Of a DNA stretch of 64,000 nucleotides, positions 15,966 through 24,033 are shown piece by piece. Each line of letters opens with the position of its first letter. Within the stretch, counting starts at the first letter, position 1. A program made the translations under genes and the position numbers. This DNA comes from Streptomyces candidus. GTDB taxonomy: Bacteria > Actinomycetota > Actinomycetes > Streptomycetales > Streptomycetaceae. The stretch covers positions 62,001 through 126,000 of the forward strand of contig NZ_JACHEM010000012.1 of NCBI RefSeq assembly GCF_014207445.1, in the 5' to 3' direction. The notes beneath the pieces were generated by a model. The model had not been told where the DNA came from, searched no databases, and worked only from the letters and a program-made list of their open reading frames with translations.

Positions 15966-16286
15966 TCAGGCGGAGCCGCTCAGCTGCAGGCCGACGACCC
16001 CGCCGATGACGAGGGCGATGCCGATCAGCTTGTTCAGGTTCAGGCGCTGGGCGAAGAACAGCGCTCCGATGACCGTGATGCCGACACCGGCGACGGACGT
16101 CCACAGGGCGTAGCCGACACCGACCTCGAAGGTCAGCAGCGCCTTGCTGAGGAAGAAGGTCGCGGCGGCCCCGCTGAGCAGGGTGATGGCGGTCCACTTG
16201 CGGTTCTTGAAGCCTTCGGCCTTGCCGGCGGCGATGGCGACCGTGGTCTCGAAGGCTACGGCGATCGCGAGGTAGAGCCAGTGCAT
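15966..16286 (-). CDS. SMR-family exporter subunit B
   Basis: A 106-aa SMR protein of minimal length. The helix-1 Glu is in YLAIAVAFETTVAIAAG. It has YALWTSVAGVGITVIGALFF in the third helix and a short loop with NLNKLIG. It lacks the long tail of its partner and differs in the loop charges, as expected for oppositely inserted subunits of a paired SMR transporter. It lies between the deaminase gene and SMR A on the minus strand and probably shares their promoter at 16980-17008. Confidence 0.92.
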   Translation of the reverse strand: MHWLYLAIAVAFETTVAIAAGKAEGFKNRKWTAITLLSGAAATFFLSKALLTFEVGVGYALWTSVAGVGITVIGALFFAQRLNLNKLIGIALVIGGVVGLQLSGSA

Positions 16287-16332
16287 GGGGGTGGTCCTTC
16301 CGTGCGGTGTATGGAGGAGGAGAGGGAGGGGC

Positions 16333-16383
16333 GTCGTACCGGAATGCGGGTCGTACCGGATTGCAGGTCGTACGGGAGGGCGG
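16333..16383. repeat. Triple 17-bp tandem repeat between deaminase and SMR genes
   Basis: GTCGTACCGGAATGCGG (16333-16349), GTCGTACCGGATTGCAG (16350-16366) and GTCGTACGGGAGGGCGG (16367-16383). It fills most of the 112-nt spacer inside the minus-strand operon. Confidence 0.85.
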
Positions 16384-16398
16384 AGAGACGCGGGCCGG

Positions 16399-16878
16399 TT
16401 ACCGCCCGGCGCGGCTCAAGGTGAGGAAGTCCTGGAACGGCTGCTCCGCTTCGGGAAGTTGCAGCGCCGTGACCTTCAGGGGCCAGTCCGCCGGATCCTC
16501 GGCGAAGAGGGAGTACGAACTCGTGTAGTCGAACCCGTACCGGGCGGCGGTCCTGCGGTCGGCGACGTGCACGATGTGGCCGATGCTGGCGTACAGCGAC
16601 GCCATGTAGCACAGCGCGCAGGGTTCACCGGAGGCGATCAGGGTGGCTCCGGCCACGGCGCGGATGCCGTGCTTGGTGGTGGCCTCCCGGAGGGCGACGA
16701 CCTCGGCGTGGGCGGTGGGGTCGTTGTCCTCGCGTACCCGGTTGAAGCCGGTCCCCAGGATCCGTCCACTGCCCACGATCACGCCGGAGAAGGGGATGCC
16801 GCCCTGCGCCACGTGCTCGCGGCTGAGCCGGATCGCTTCGTGGGCGTAGTCCATCAGTTCGCTGTCGTGTGTACGCAT
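16399..16878 (-). CDS. Zinc-dependent nucleoside/guanine-type deaminase
   Basis: A 159-aa cytidine-deaminase-fold protein. The zinc site is complete: HAE (H57, E59) in DPTAHAEVVAL and PCALC (C87, C90) in ASGEPCALCYM. The order and length resemble guanine deaminase/tRNA adenosine deaminase relatives (GuaD-like, PFSGVIV, HGIRAVAGATLIASGEPC). It is the first gene of an operon with two SMR exporters, preceded by a TTGACA promoter overlapped by a CTTG-N6-CAAG palindrome, so it is probably inducible. The substrate could be a nucleobase or a guanidino-like compound; the sequence does not decide. Confidence 0.87.
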   Translation of the reverse strand: MRTHDSELMDYAHEAIRLSREHVAQGGIPFSGVIVGSGRILGTGFNRVREDNDPTAHAEVVALREATTKHGIRAVAGATLIASGEPCALCYMASLYASIGHIVHVADRRTAARYGFDYTSSYSLFAEDPADWPLKVTALQLPEAEQPFQDFLTLSRAGR

Positions 16879-16914
16879 GAGCAGTTCGTCTCCCGAGTGA
16901 CGCGCGACCTATCA

Positions 16915-16928
16915 CTTGCCTGCACAAG
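16915..16928. promoter_or_regulatory. CTTG-N6-CAAG operator, leader copy
   Basis: CTTGCCTGCACAAG. The second identical half-site arrangement is at 16982-16995, 67 bp away. This copy lies in the deaminase 5' leader, 37 nt before the ATG. Confidence 0.55.
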
Positions 16929-16979
16929 CAAGCAGATGGTGACACCAGATCGCCGTCGGCGTTCCGGCCTTGGGTACTA

Positions 16980-17008
16980 ATCTTGTATGTGCAAGTAACG
17001 ACTGTCAA
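16980..17008 (-). promoter_or_regulatory. Promoter of the deaminase-SMR operon with overlapping operator
   Basis: Minus strand: consensus TTGACA (17008-17003), a 17-nt spacer and CAAGAT (16985-16980). CTTGTATGTGCAAG (16982-16995) covers the -10 box and spacer, so a repressor there would block transcription. The -35 box overlaps the stop of the OYE gene. Confidence 0.7.
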
Positions 17009-18327
17009 GCCGTCGTGCGGAGGCGCGCGTTGGCCAGCGTCGCCAGCGGCTCCAGCACCCCGGGATCGAACGGCGCCAGGGCCACACCCGCGGCCACCCT
17101 GCGCGGCAGATCGGGGTTGGCCAGCGCGGCCGTCCCGATCGCCAGGAGATCGGCGTGCCGTTCGTCCAGGACGCGCCGTGCCGCCGCGTCCTGGTGCAGC
17201 GCGCCGTTGGCGATCACCGGAAGTCCGGTGACCTCGCGGGCGAGCGCGGCAAGCGTCGGCTCACCGGGGAGCCAGTCCCGCCAACCGCCCGCGAGGTGCA
17301 CGTAGTCCGCCCCCGCTTCGGCTGCCGCCGAGAAGACGGCGCCGGCCTCCGCGTCCCCGCCCGGCCATCGCCACGAGGCGTCGTTGATCTTCCCCTGCGA
17401 GAACCGCACACCGACCGGGAAACCCGACCCCACCGCGCGTGCGACCTCCGACACCACTTCCCGTACGAGCCGCAGACGCCCTTCGAGGGCGCCTCCGTAG
17501 GCATCGGTCCGCGTGTTCGTGTACGGAGTGAGGAACTGGTCGAGCAGGTAGCCGTTGGCCGCGTGAACCTCCACGCCGTCGAACCCGGCCCCCCGGGCCC
17601 GGACCGCGGCGGCGGCGAACCCCTGCACCGTCTCGTCGATCTGGCCGTGCGTCATCTCTGCGGGGACCGGCCAGCGCCCGTCCCCCCGGTACTTGGCCAA
17701 CTGCTCACCCAGCGGCCGGACCGGCGAAGGTCCCGCGGTCCCGTCGCGGAAGCGGTTGCCCTGCGCGAGCGCTCCGGCGTGCATCAGCTGCAGGACGATG
17801 CGGGCCCCGGCCGCGTGGGCCCTGTCCACGACGGGCCGCCAGGCGGCGGCCTGCGCCTCGTCCGTGATGCCGGGCTGATGCAGGTACCCCTGACTGAACG
17901 CGGTGTCGGTATAGGTCCCTTCGGTCACCAGGAGCCCGAACCCGCCCTCGGCGAAGGCCCCGTAGTACTCGGCCATCTCCTCCGTGGCCCTGCCGTCCTC
18001 GGTGGCGGACACCCGGGTCATGGGGGCGAGGGCGAACCTGTTGCGCAGATCGAGCCCCGCGAAACGGCAGGCGGCGAGGGCGGGATGACCGCCGGGAGGA
18101 CTCCCGGACGGCAGCCCGCCCGAGGTGCCGGGCGGCGTGCGGGGCCGCGTGACGGACGGGGTGCCGGCCGAAGCGCCGGGCCGTTCGTCGGGCCAGGTAC
18201 CGGACGGATCGACGGGCCGGATACCGGACGCAGCGCCGGACCCGGTATCGGGGCGGGCGCCGGAACGACTGCCGGGCCGGACCCCGGAAGGGCCGACGGA
18301 ACGGCCACCCGGATGAGTGCCGCTCAC
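17005..18327 (-). CDS. Old-yellow-enzyme family NADH:flavin oxidoreductase with a low-complexity N-terminus
   Basis: A 440-aa protein if GTG 18327, which begins one nt after the DsbA stop (18329), is used. Residues ~1-88 are a Pro/Gly/Ser/Arg-rich repeat region (GTHPGGRSVGPSG, GARPDTGSG, VDPSGTWPD). The FMN TIM barrel begins at RFAGLDLRNRFALAPMTRVS and contains VLQLMHAG, the active-site VEVHAANGYLLDQFLTPYTN and TDAYGG. The barrel alone is the normal ~350 aa, so either the N-terminal extension is real or the true start is an internal GTG. It is an ene-reductase-type enzyme, co-transcribed with the DsbA-like gene. Confidence 0.85.
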   Translation of the reverse strand: MSGTHPGGRSVGPSGVRPGSRSGARPDTGSGAASGIRPVDPSGTWPDERPGASAGTPSVTRPRTPPGTSGGLPSGSPPGGHPALAACRFAGLDLRNRFALAPMTRVSATEDGRATEEMAEYYGAFAEGGFGLLVTEGTYTDTAFSQGYLHQPGITDEAQAAAWRPVVDRAHAAGARIVLQLMHAGALAQGNRFRDGTAGPSPVRPLGEQLAKYRGDGRWPVPAEMTHGQIDETVQGFAAAAVRARGAGFDGVEVHAANGYLLDQFLTPYTNTRTDAYGGALEGRLRLVREVVSEVARAVGSGFPVGVRFSQGKINDASWRWPGGDAEAGAVFSAAAEAGADYVHLAGGWRDWLPGEPTLAALAREVTGLPVIANGALHQDAAARRVLDERHADLLAIGTAALANPDLPRRVAAGVALAPFDPGVLEPLATLANARLRTTA

Positions 18328-18328
18328 C

Positions 18329-18985
18329 TCAGCAGCCCCCGTCGATACCGCAGGAAGCCCCGTAGACGGTGTCCTCGGACTGCTGTGCCTGGGCGTCGAG
18401 GATCGCCTTGCGCAACTGCGCGGGCCGCGGCACACCCTCGATCCGGGTGTCACCGATCAGCAGGGTGGGCACCGACTGCACCCGGTGGGCCGCCGCCTCG
18501 CGCAGCGCCTCCTTGTGCTTGGCGCGGTACGTGCCGTCCGTCAACGCGCCCCGGAAGCCCGCCTCGTCGAGGCCGACCTCGCCGGCCAGTGCGGTGAGGA
18601 CGTCGATCTCCCCCAGGTCCTGACTCTCCTGGAAGAACGCCCGGAACATCCGCCGGTTGTAGGCGGTCCCCAGGCCGTGCTCCGCCGCGTACTGGTAACC
18701 CTCGAAAGCAAGGGCGGTGTACGGCTGCGGGGACACGGTGGGGAGCGTGATGTCGACCCCCAGACGGCGGGCCATGGGATAGACGGCCCGCTGCCAGATG
18801 GCCGGAAGGTACTCGTCCTCCGGTCGAAGGGTGGGCTGCGGGTGGGGACGCAGCTCGAACGGCATCCACTCGATCTCCACCTCGACGCCGACATCCGCCA
18901 CCCCCTCTTCGAGGGGGCCCTCGGCCAGCATGCAGAAGGGGCAGACGTAGTCGGACCAGATCTTGATCTTTACGGGATCGGCCAT
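18329..18985 (-). CDS. DsbA-family (FrnE-like) thiol-disulfide oxidoreductase
   Basis: A 218-aa thioredoxin-fold protein with an alpha-helical insert. The active site CPFC is at about residues 15-18 (WSDYVCPFC) and the cis-Pro loop is VQSVPTLLI. There is no signal peptide, so it is cytoplasmic, like FrnE and polyketide-associated DsbA homologues. Start ATG 18985 follows GGAGGT; an upstream in-frame ATG has no RBS. The C-terminus carries an extra Cys pair (ASCGIDGGC). It precedes the OYE gene in one transcript and may act in redox or isomerase tailoring. Confidence 0.92.
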   Translation of the reverse strand: MADPVKIKIWSDYVCPFCMLAEGPLEEGVADVGVEVEIEWMPFELRPHPQPTLRPEDEYLPAIWQRAVYPMARRLGVDITLPTVSPQPYTALAFEGYQYAAEHGLGTAYNRRMFRAFFQESQDLGEIDVLTALAGEVGLDEAGFRGALTDGTYRAKHKEALREAAAHRVQSVPTLLIGDTRIEGVPRPAQLRKAILDAQAQQSEDTVYGASCGIDGGC

Positions 18986-19064
18986 GCGCAGACCTCCAAT
19001 TATTTGATCGCACACGCAATGACATCCCCCGACAGCTCGACAGGGGACACGCGGAACACCAAGA

Positions 19065-19094
19065 AGGTTGCACGCACATGCACTTTAGTGTCAA
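19065..19094 (-). promoter_or_regulatory. Putative promoter of dsbA-OYE
   Basis: Minus-strand TTGACA (19094-19089), an 18-nt spacer and CAACCT (19070-19065), about 80 nt before the start. TGCA-N6-TGCA lies in the spacer. Confidence 0.4.
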
Positions 19095-19140
19095 GTCGCC
19101 GGTCCCACGGCAGAGATCAGCGTTTTCTACGGCGCCCCGT

Positions 19141-19232
19141 CCCCCGGACACGAAAAAGCCCCAGGTCACCGCAAGTGAGTCCTGGGGCTGATCCGAGCCG
19201 CCTCCGGGTCTCGCGCCCGAGACCTGCGCTTG
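19141..19232. repeat. Degenerate copy of tRNA-Thr 3' end plus terminator (att-like)
   Basis: This ~92-bp stretch matches 26224-26315 at roughly 85-90% identity, in the same orientation. It includes the terminator stem AGCCCCAGG/CCTGGGGCT, the linker GATCCGA and the acceptor, T-arm and part of the variable region of tRNA-Thr(CGT). The anticodon and D-arm half is not preserved. The layout is that of an attachment site left distal to an island integrated at a tRNA 3' end. The alternative is a decayed tandem tRNA gene. Confidence 0.8.
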
Positions 19233-19316
19233 ACCGAACCGAGTGGTCAGGTGCTCCCCTCGCGCGTCAGCGCCCCTTCTTCGCCGTACGGCTGCCGCAA
19301 GCCCAGCTGCCGTACG

Positions 19317-20642
19317 TCAAGGGTTTCCGGACTGTGCATCGGGACGCACGTCGATCAGCACACCTCGCCGGTCCAGGTCGAGAACGTGCTCCATGTCCCG
19401 TGCCAGTACCTGGGCGTCCGAGTGGGCGAGCACGACCCTGCCGTAGGAGGTGATCAGGTCGGTCGTCTTCTCGATGCGGGCGCCCGGCACCTGGTCGCAG
19501 GTGTCGAAGAGGTAGCTGTCGAGGGCCTGGCAGCTCTCTCGTACCCGGTTCACGCCGACCACGCCCGCCACCGGCGAGAACAGGAAGCACTCGACGACGC
19601 TCTTGTGCAGCACCGGTCGTGTCCCGGTCCGGCTCAGGAAGTCGTCCGGCTGCACGCGTGCAGCCAGCGCCAGGTCGATGAGGGAGTGCGAGGACGCCGC
19701 CTCGACCAGGTTCGGTCCTTGACCGCCGTGCATCCGGGCACCCGTCTCGATGAGGACCGGCCCGTCCTCGGTGAGGATGAGCTCGCTGTGGGCCGGCCCG
19801 TTCTCGATCCCCAGCGCGGTCAGAGCCTTCTCCACATAGGCCACCAGGTCGGGGTGCGCGGCGACGTCGACGCCCTTCATCGCACGGTAGACGGGATTGC
19901 CCTCCACGTTCTCCTTCGTGTACCGGAACATGTCGACGACGAAGTGGTCGCCGTCGAGGGAGACCGAGTCGACCACGAACTCAGGTCCTATGACGCGTTC
20001 CTGGACAAGAACTTCGGTGATGTCCTCGCCGGAGAAGTCAGCGCGCCGGAACAGGTTCTGACAGGCGGCGCGCACCTCGTCCGGGGTCGAGCAGAAGAAG
20101 ACGCCGTCAGTGGCGAAGGACTTCACCGGCTTCACCACGAACTGGGTCAACCCGCTGCCGGCACACCACTTCAGGGCGGAATCGAGATCAGCCGCCTTGT
20201 GGTGCGAAATGTGCCGGAGACCCGCGTCCCGCAGGCGGTGCTGCATCAGGAACTTGTCCCTGCGGGCCAGGGACGAGCCGGAGTTCGGGCGAAGCCCCCA
20301 GTGAGCGGCGAGGGCGTCGAATGCCTCGACCCCTGGCTCCGACCCGCAGATCACAGCCTCCGGGCGCCCGCCGCACAGCGCTTCAACCGCTGCCGCCGTC
20401 TCGGCCACGGAGACGAACCGGACCTCTCCGACGAAGTCCTCGGGTACATATGACGCCGTGAGCGCGGTAGGCAACAGGTCCGAAGTCAGCACGGCGACCG
20501 CGTCCAGTCCGTACAACTCCCTTGCGCGACGGGCGAAGACCCCGCCGCTGGAGAACGGATCCACGACCACCAGCTTTCCGGTCACCCGCCCTTCCGCACC
20601 GTCGGAAAGGTCAGGGCTGATTCGCATTTCCGGTTCACGCAT
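19317..20642 (-). CDS. ATP-grasp carboxylate-amine ligase (L-amino-acid ligase type)
   Basis: A 441-aa ATP-grasp enzyme. The N-terminal preATP-grasp region (GKLVVVDPFSSGGVFARRARE), the central nucleotide-binding Lys in TQFVVKPVKS and the metal-binding SELILTEDGPVLIETGARMHGG resemble stand-alone dipeptide (L-amino-acid) ligases. ATG 20642 overlaps the MFS stop by eight nt (ATGCGTGA). It is last in an operon with a diiron N-oxygenase, its reductase and an exporter, so it probably joins an N-oxygenated or precursor amino acid to a second amine. DNA is less GC-rich than in the flanking genes. Confidence 0.85.
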   Translation of the reverse strand: MREPEMRISPDLSDGAEGRVTGKLVVVDPFSSGGVFARRARELYGLDAVAVLTSDLLPTALTASYVPEDFVGEVRFVSVAETAAAVEALCGGRPEAVICGSEPGVEAFDALAAHWGLRPNSGSSLARRDKFLMQHRLRDAGLRHISHHKAADLDSALKWCAGSGLTQFVVKPVKSFATDGVFFCSTPDEVRAACQNLFRRADFSGEDITEVLVQERVIGPEFVVDSVSLDGDHFVVDMFRYTKENVEGNPVYRAMKGVDVAAHPDLVAYVEKALTALGIENGPAHSELILTEDGPVLIETGARMHGGQGPNLVEAASSHSLIDLALAARVQPDDFLSRTGTRPVLHKSVVECFLFSPVAGVVGVNRVRESCQALDSYLFDTCDQVPGARIEKTTDLITSYGRVVLAHSDAQVLARDMEHVLDLDRRGVLIDVRPDAQSGNP

Positions 20643-21864
20643 TTTCCAGAACTTTCTCTGTGGGGGGATGTGCCCGCCGTGTACCTGCATCGGCTTCCCG
20701 TACGAGGGTCACCGCGACTGCCCCAGCAAGTGCACACCCGCCGGATATCCAGAGCGTGGCCTGCCAGTTTCCTCGCTGCAGGAGATCTCCGTAGACCGCC
20801 GCAGCGACAGCTCCGCCGAGATAGAACGACGATTGCCGAAGGCTGGTCGACACCAGTCTCCGCCGTGGCAGGAAGCCCGAAATGGCGACGGTGTCGAGCA
20901 GGGGCATCAGACAGTAATTGGAGAAGAGCCGCAGCAGGTAGAACAGCACGAAGACCACCAGCGGAACCGTGAAGGACTGCACCATCAAGCTGACGAAGGC
21001 GAGCCCTCCGAAGAATCCGGCGCTGGGGCGGAGGGAGAAGCGCTTGACGAGGAGAGGAGCTACGACAGCACCGACGACACTGACGACCTTGTCACCGCCC
21101 AGAATCAGCGAGATCTCGCTGACCGGAAGGTCGTAGATCTGCCGGAAAAGGACATTCGCGAACCGGAAGACGAGCGTGATCGAGGCCCCCAGACAAGCGG
21201 CCGCAAGGACGAGTACCGCGAAGTTTCGCCTCTCCTCGGATGTGATCCCGTCGCCCGTCGCCTCGGCCTTGTCCGTCCGCAGCGTCTTGCGTGCCGAAGG
21301 GACACGCAGCACGAGCATCAGGCAACCGGAGAGGAAAGAAATCAGCAGGATGACCTGATACTTCTGCAGATCCGCCAGCGGGAGCAAGCTGCTCAGGGCC
21401 GAAACCACGGCGGAAGCAACAGCACCTGCACCGAGATAACAGATGAAGAACCCGCTGAACAGGCGGGTCCGCGCAGCGTCCGGAACATGGGAGGCAGCAA
21501 TCGAGTTGCCCAGCGAAAGGCACCCGAGAAACCCCACTTGGTTCAGGCCCAGCGCCACGGCCGCGGCAGGAACCGACGGCACGAACGGCATAGCGGCGAA
21601 CGGGAAGGCAAAGAATACGGACGCCCAAATCAGCAGGGTCCGGTGGGACACGAACCGCGGCAGCACCAGGAGCGGCACGACCGCGACCGCCATGGCTCCC
21701 GTACCGATGGAGTAGATCGCCCCTGCCGCCGCCTCGTCAATTCCGCGGTCGGCGAGGTAGAAGTTGAACACCACGTCGAAAATGGTGTTGGAAAGCCCCA
21801 TGAAGAACGAGGCTCCAAGGTAATAGAGGATGGGACGCGGCACCATCGACAGTTTGTCACGCAA
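20635..21864 (-). CDS. MFS transporter
   Basis: A 409-aa major facilitator with about 12 hydrophobic helices (e.g. LYYLGASFFMGLSNTIFD, AVVAPLLVKRFSLR between halves, FFICYLGAGAVASAVVSAL). TTG 21864 overlaps the stop of the upstream 32-codon ORF in TTGCGTGA and has GAGGAA upstream; ATG 21846 is an alternative with no RBS. Its stop overlaps the ATP-grasp start. It lies in a small-molecule operon and is most likely the product exporter or a self-resistance pump. Confidence 0.9.
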   Translation of the reverse strand: MRDKLSMVPRPILYYLGASFFMGLSNTIFDVVFNFYLADRGIDEAAAGAIYSIGTGAMAVAVVPLLVLPRFVSHRTLLIWASVFFAFPFAAMPFVPSVPAAAVALGLNQVGFLGCLSLGNSIAASHVPDAARTRLFSGFFICYLGAGAVASAVVSALSSLLPLADLQKYQVILLISFLSGCLMLVLRVPSARKTLRTDKAEATGDGITSEERRNFAVLVLAAACLGASITLVFRFANVLFRQIYDLPVSEISLILGGDKVVSVVGAVVAPLLVKRFSLRPSAGFFGGLAFVSLMVQSFTVPLVVFVLFYLLRLFSNYCLMPLLDTVAISGFLPRRRLVSTSLRQSSFYLGGAVAAAVYGDLLQRGNWQATLWISGGCALAGAVAVTLVREADAGTRRAHPPTEKVLENA

Positions 21865-21955
21865 GGGAAGGTTGTTCCTCAGTCGTTTCGAGTGTGTTCA
21901 GCAGTCCCGCGGCCCTCGCGCCGAGATCCGCCGCGGACGCCGGAGCGTCAGACAT
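21857..21955 (-). CDS. 32-aa ORF translationally coupled on both sides
   Basis: ATG 21955 lies eight nt before the end of the reductase gene (ATGTCTGA). The stop at 21857 lies inside the start of the MFS gene (TTGCGTGA). The MFS/ATP-grasp junction has the same eight-nt geometry (ATGCGTGA). The peptide begins MSDAPASAADLG and ends EEQPSLA. It is Ala-rich and acidic, lacks Cys, and probably contains one helix. No family is recognised. It could be a small subunit, a coupling leader for the transporter or a peptide substrate for the ATP-grasp ligase. The overlap pattern is the main support. Confidence 0.5.
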   Translation of the reverse strand: MSDAPASAADLGARAAGLLNTLETTEEQPSLA

Positions 21956-22889
21956 TGAGTACGAGACGGTCACTTATCGCCTTGCTCACACATGCGATCA
22001 TGTAGCCCGACTCGGCCTTCTCCTGATCGGTGAGCACTTCGTCACGATGGTCGATACGACCCGTCCGGACCTCGATCTCACACGTCCCGCAAATACCCTG
22101 CCGGCATGACGAGGAGACAGCCACTCCATTGCGCTTCAACTCGTCCAGCAGGGGCTGATGCTGTGCGGCCCGGAACGTGATACCGCACTTTGCGCATTCC
22201 ACCTCAACGGTTTCCGGCAGACCGCCGACAATAGGCGCGGCAGGTTCGTCAGTGACCAGAAGCCGCTTCCCCGACTCCCTTGCCACAGCGTTGCGCACAT
22301 CCGCGACCATTCCTGTCGGACCGCAGACGCCGACGGTGCTTCCCTCCGGTATCCGGGCGACGACCTCGGTCCAGTCCGGTCGGCCCCCGGTCCCGGTATC
22401 CACAACTTCGACGGTGCCGCCCTGTTCTCGTGCCAGATCCTCGATCCGGTCGAGGAACGGGAACTCGCCTTCGCCCCGATCGACATAGACCAGCCGCCAA
22501 CCGCGCAACCGTCCCGCGGTCAGCACAGCGAGAATCGGGTTGATGCCCACACCACCGGCCAGGAAGTGGGTGAAGGGCGCGGCGTGTTCAGCGGTGAAAT
22601 GCCCTCCCGGCGAGCTCACGGCAACGGGGGCACCGACGTGCAGACGCGGGGAGAGGACATCACGTCTGCCACCTCGGTGCCGATTGCGTACCGCCAGCTC
22701 GTAACCGTCGTCGCTGACCGCCACGACGGTGAGGGTCTTGAGCCGGGGACCGATACGCAGGGTGACGTGCTGGCCGGGGACCGCGGTCGGCAGGCGCGCC
22801 GCTCCCTGTGCGCCGGTCAGCCAGTACTGCGTAACGGTCGGCGTCAGCGAGCGCGCGGCCCGAACGACTGCCGTATTCATGGTGTTCAC
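21948..22889 (-). CDS. Ferredoxin-NAD(P)H reductase with C-terminal 2Fe-2S domain
   Basis: A 313-aa VanB/phthalate-dioxygenase-reductase-type electron-transfer protein. The N-terminal flavin domain includes VPGQHVTLRIG; the NAD(P) domain has GGVGINPILAVL and VGVCGPTGMV; the plant-type 2Fe-2S domain has C262, C267, C270 and C300 (SSCRQGICGTCE ... MIACVSKA). GTG 22889 overlaps the diiron-oxygenase stop in GTGA. It is probably the dedicated electron donor of the AurF-like enzyme, which needs two electrons per turnover. Confidence 0.93.
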   Translation of the reverse strand: MNTMNTAVVRAARSLTPTVTQYWLTGAQGAARLPTAVPGQHVTLRIGPRLKTLTVVAVSDDGYELAVRNRHRGGRRDVLSPRLHVGAPVAVSSPGGHFTAEHAAPFTHFLAGGVGINPILAVLTAGRLRGWRLVYVDRGEGEFPFLDRIEDLAREQGGTVEVVDTGTGGRPDWTEVVARIPEGSTVGVCGPTGMVADVRNAVARESGKRLLVTDEPAAPIVGGLPETVEVECAKCGITFRAAQHQPLLDELKRNGVAVSSSCRQGICGTCEIEVRTGRIDHRDEVLTDQEKAESGYMIACVSKAISDRLVLNV

Positions 22890-23885
22890 GCGACCAACCC
22901 CGATTCCTGGAACGCCTCAAGCGTTGCGCCGTGCTCCAGAGCGCCGGCCTCGACGAAGTACTGCAAGGTCGGCGCGGCGCCGCGGCGCACGTCCGCCACG
23001 ATCCTGTCTCGGGTGTAGACCTCGCTCATGACCTGCTCCACCGCCTCGCCTCCGAGGCCGGCGGCCCTCAGCCCCAGAGCGGTACTCGGATAGTCCGGTT
23101 CCAGGAACGCGAAGATCAACCGAGGTATGTAGGGGCCTGCCAGTTCCCGTTCCCTCTTCGTCATCGCAGGCCAGGTACCGAAGCAGCGTCGAGAAGTACG
23201 TGTGGTGCTTGGCCTCGTCGACGGCGTGGTCAGCCACCATTTCCCGTACGGCCTCGGGAAGCCTCCTGTCCTGCGGAAGTTCATCGAGCAGCGAGGAGAT
23301 CAACGTTTCACTTACGATCGCGGACAGCATTTCGTCGAGTCCACGGATCTCACTCGGCAGTTCTTCATGGATGCGCGCGAGAACGCCGGTGAAGGTGGGC
23401 GCCTGAGGCAGGGCCGGCACGATCTTCGTGCGACTCCGCACCTCCCGCAGGAGTTCATAGGTGAACTGTGCGTGCCACGCCTCATCGGTGACGATCTTGA
23501 ATGCGTCCAGAAGCATCCCCTCGGGAAGGTCGATACCGGCCATCCCGCGACTGATGTGACCGGTCACCGGTATGACCGCACTCTGTTCCAGGTCGATCGT
23601 GAACTTCAGGTACTCGTAAAGGCGGTGAACGAGGACCGTCTCACGGACCCCGGGCTCCGACTCCTGGAGAATCGGATGCGCCATGGCGGGAACAAGTTCT
23701 GGGCTGAAGAAAATCTCACCGTCACCGGCCAGCTCCCGCACCGGACTGTTCCTGACGGTGGCCACACGCTCCCAATTGCGAAAGCGGCTTCGATATCCGG
23801 CTGTCACGACCGCCTGATCGAGGCTCTTCTGGTGATGCCGGTGGAGAACACTTCGGTTCGCCGTACTAGCAAATTGCAGTGCCAT
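22886..23885 (-). CDS. AurF-like diiron N-oxygenase, apparent +1 frameshift
   Basis: The first 244 codons from ATG 23885 encode an AurF-family oxygenase with the complete ligand set: E100 (TIDLEQS), E135 and H138 (DEAWH), E193 (VSETL), H220, E224 and H227 (DHAVDEAKHH), nearly the AurF numbering. At the GGG run 23152-23154 homology moves to the +1 frame and continues as ERELAGPYIPRLIFAFLEPDY to a stop at 22886. That stop overlaps the reductase GTG exactly. Removing one G restores a ~332-aa protein. Without it, translation ends at 22917 in an unrelated tail. It may be a sequencing error, a lesion or recoding. AurF relatives oxidise amines to hydroxylamine, nitroso or nitro groups. Confidence 0.85.
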
Positions 23886-23967
23886 ACTGCTGAAACCTTC
23901 ACAGAGTTGTCCCCGATCTGTGTGTGACCTGGGATTTGAGATTCCCCCGGGGTTCGGAGGGCACGAG

Positions 23968-23987
23968 TTGTGCCATCGCTCGCACAA
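23968..23987. promoter_or_regulatory. Inverted repeat TTGTGC-N8-GCACAA
   Basis: Perfect 6-bp arms in the 5' leader of the diiron oxygenase operon, about 83 nt before its ATG. Candidate operator for the neighbouring XRE regulator. Confidence 0.4.
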
Positions 23988-24033
23988 TGACATCGAACGG
24001 GCGGGCATGTGATTCAGGCCCCGCAAGACGTGG

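Noticed and set aside
16879..16979. Guanidine riboswitch upstream of the SMR operon
   Set aside because: Looked for because of the Gdx-like SMR pair. The leader lacks the conserved ACGR-type elements; a palindromic protein operator explains it better.
21894..22109. 71-codon plus-strand ORF
   Set aside because: Antisense to the end of the reductase gene; no RBS or motif.
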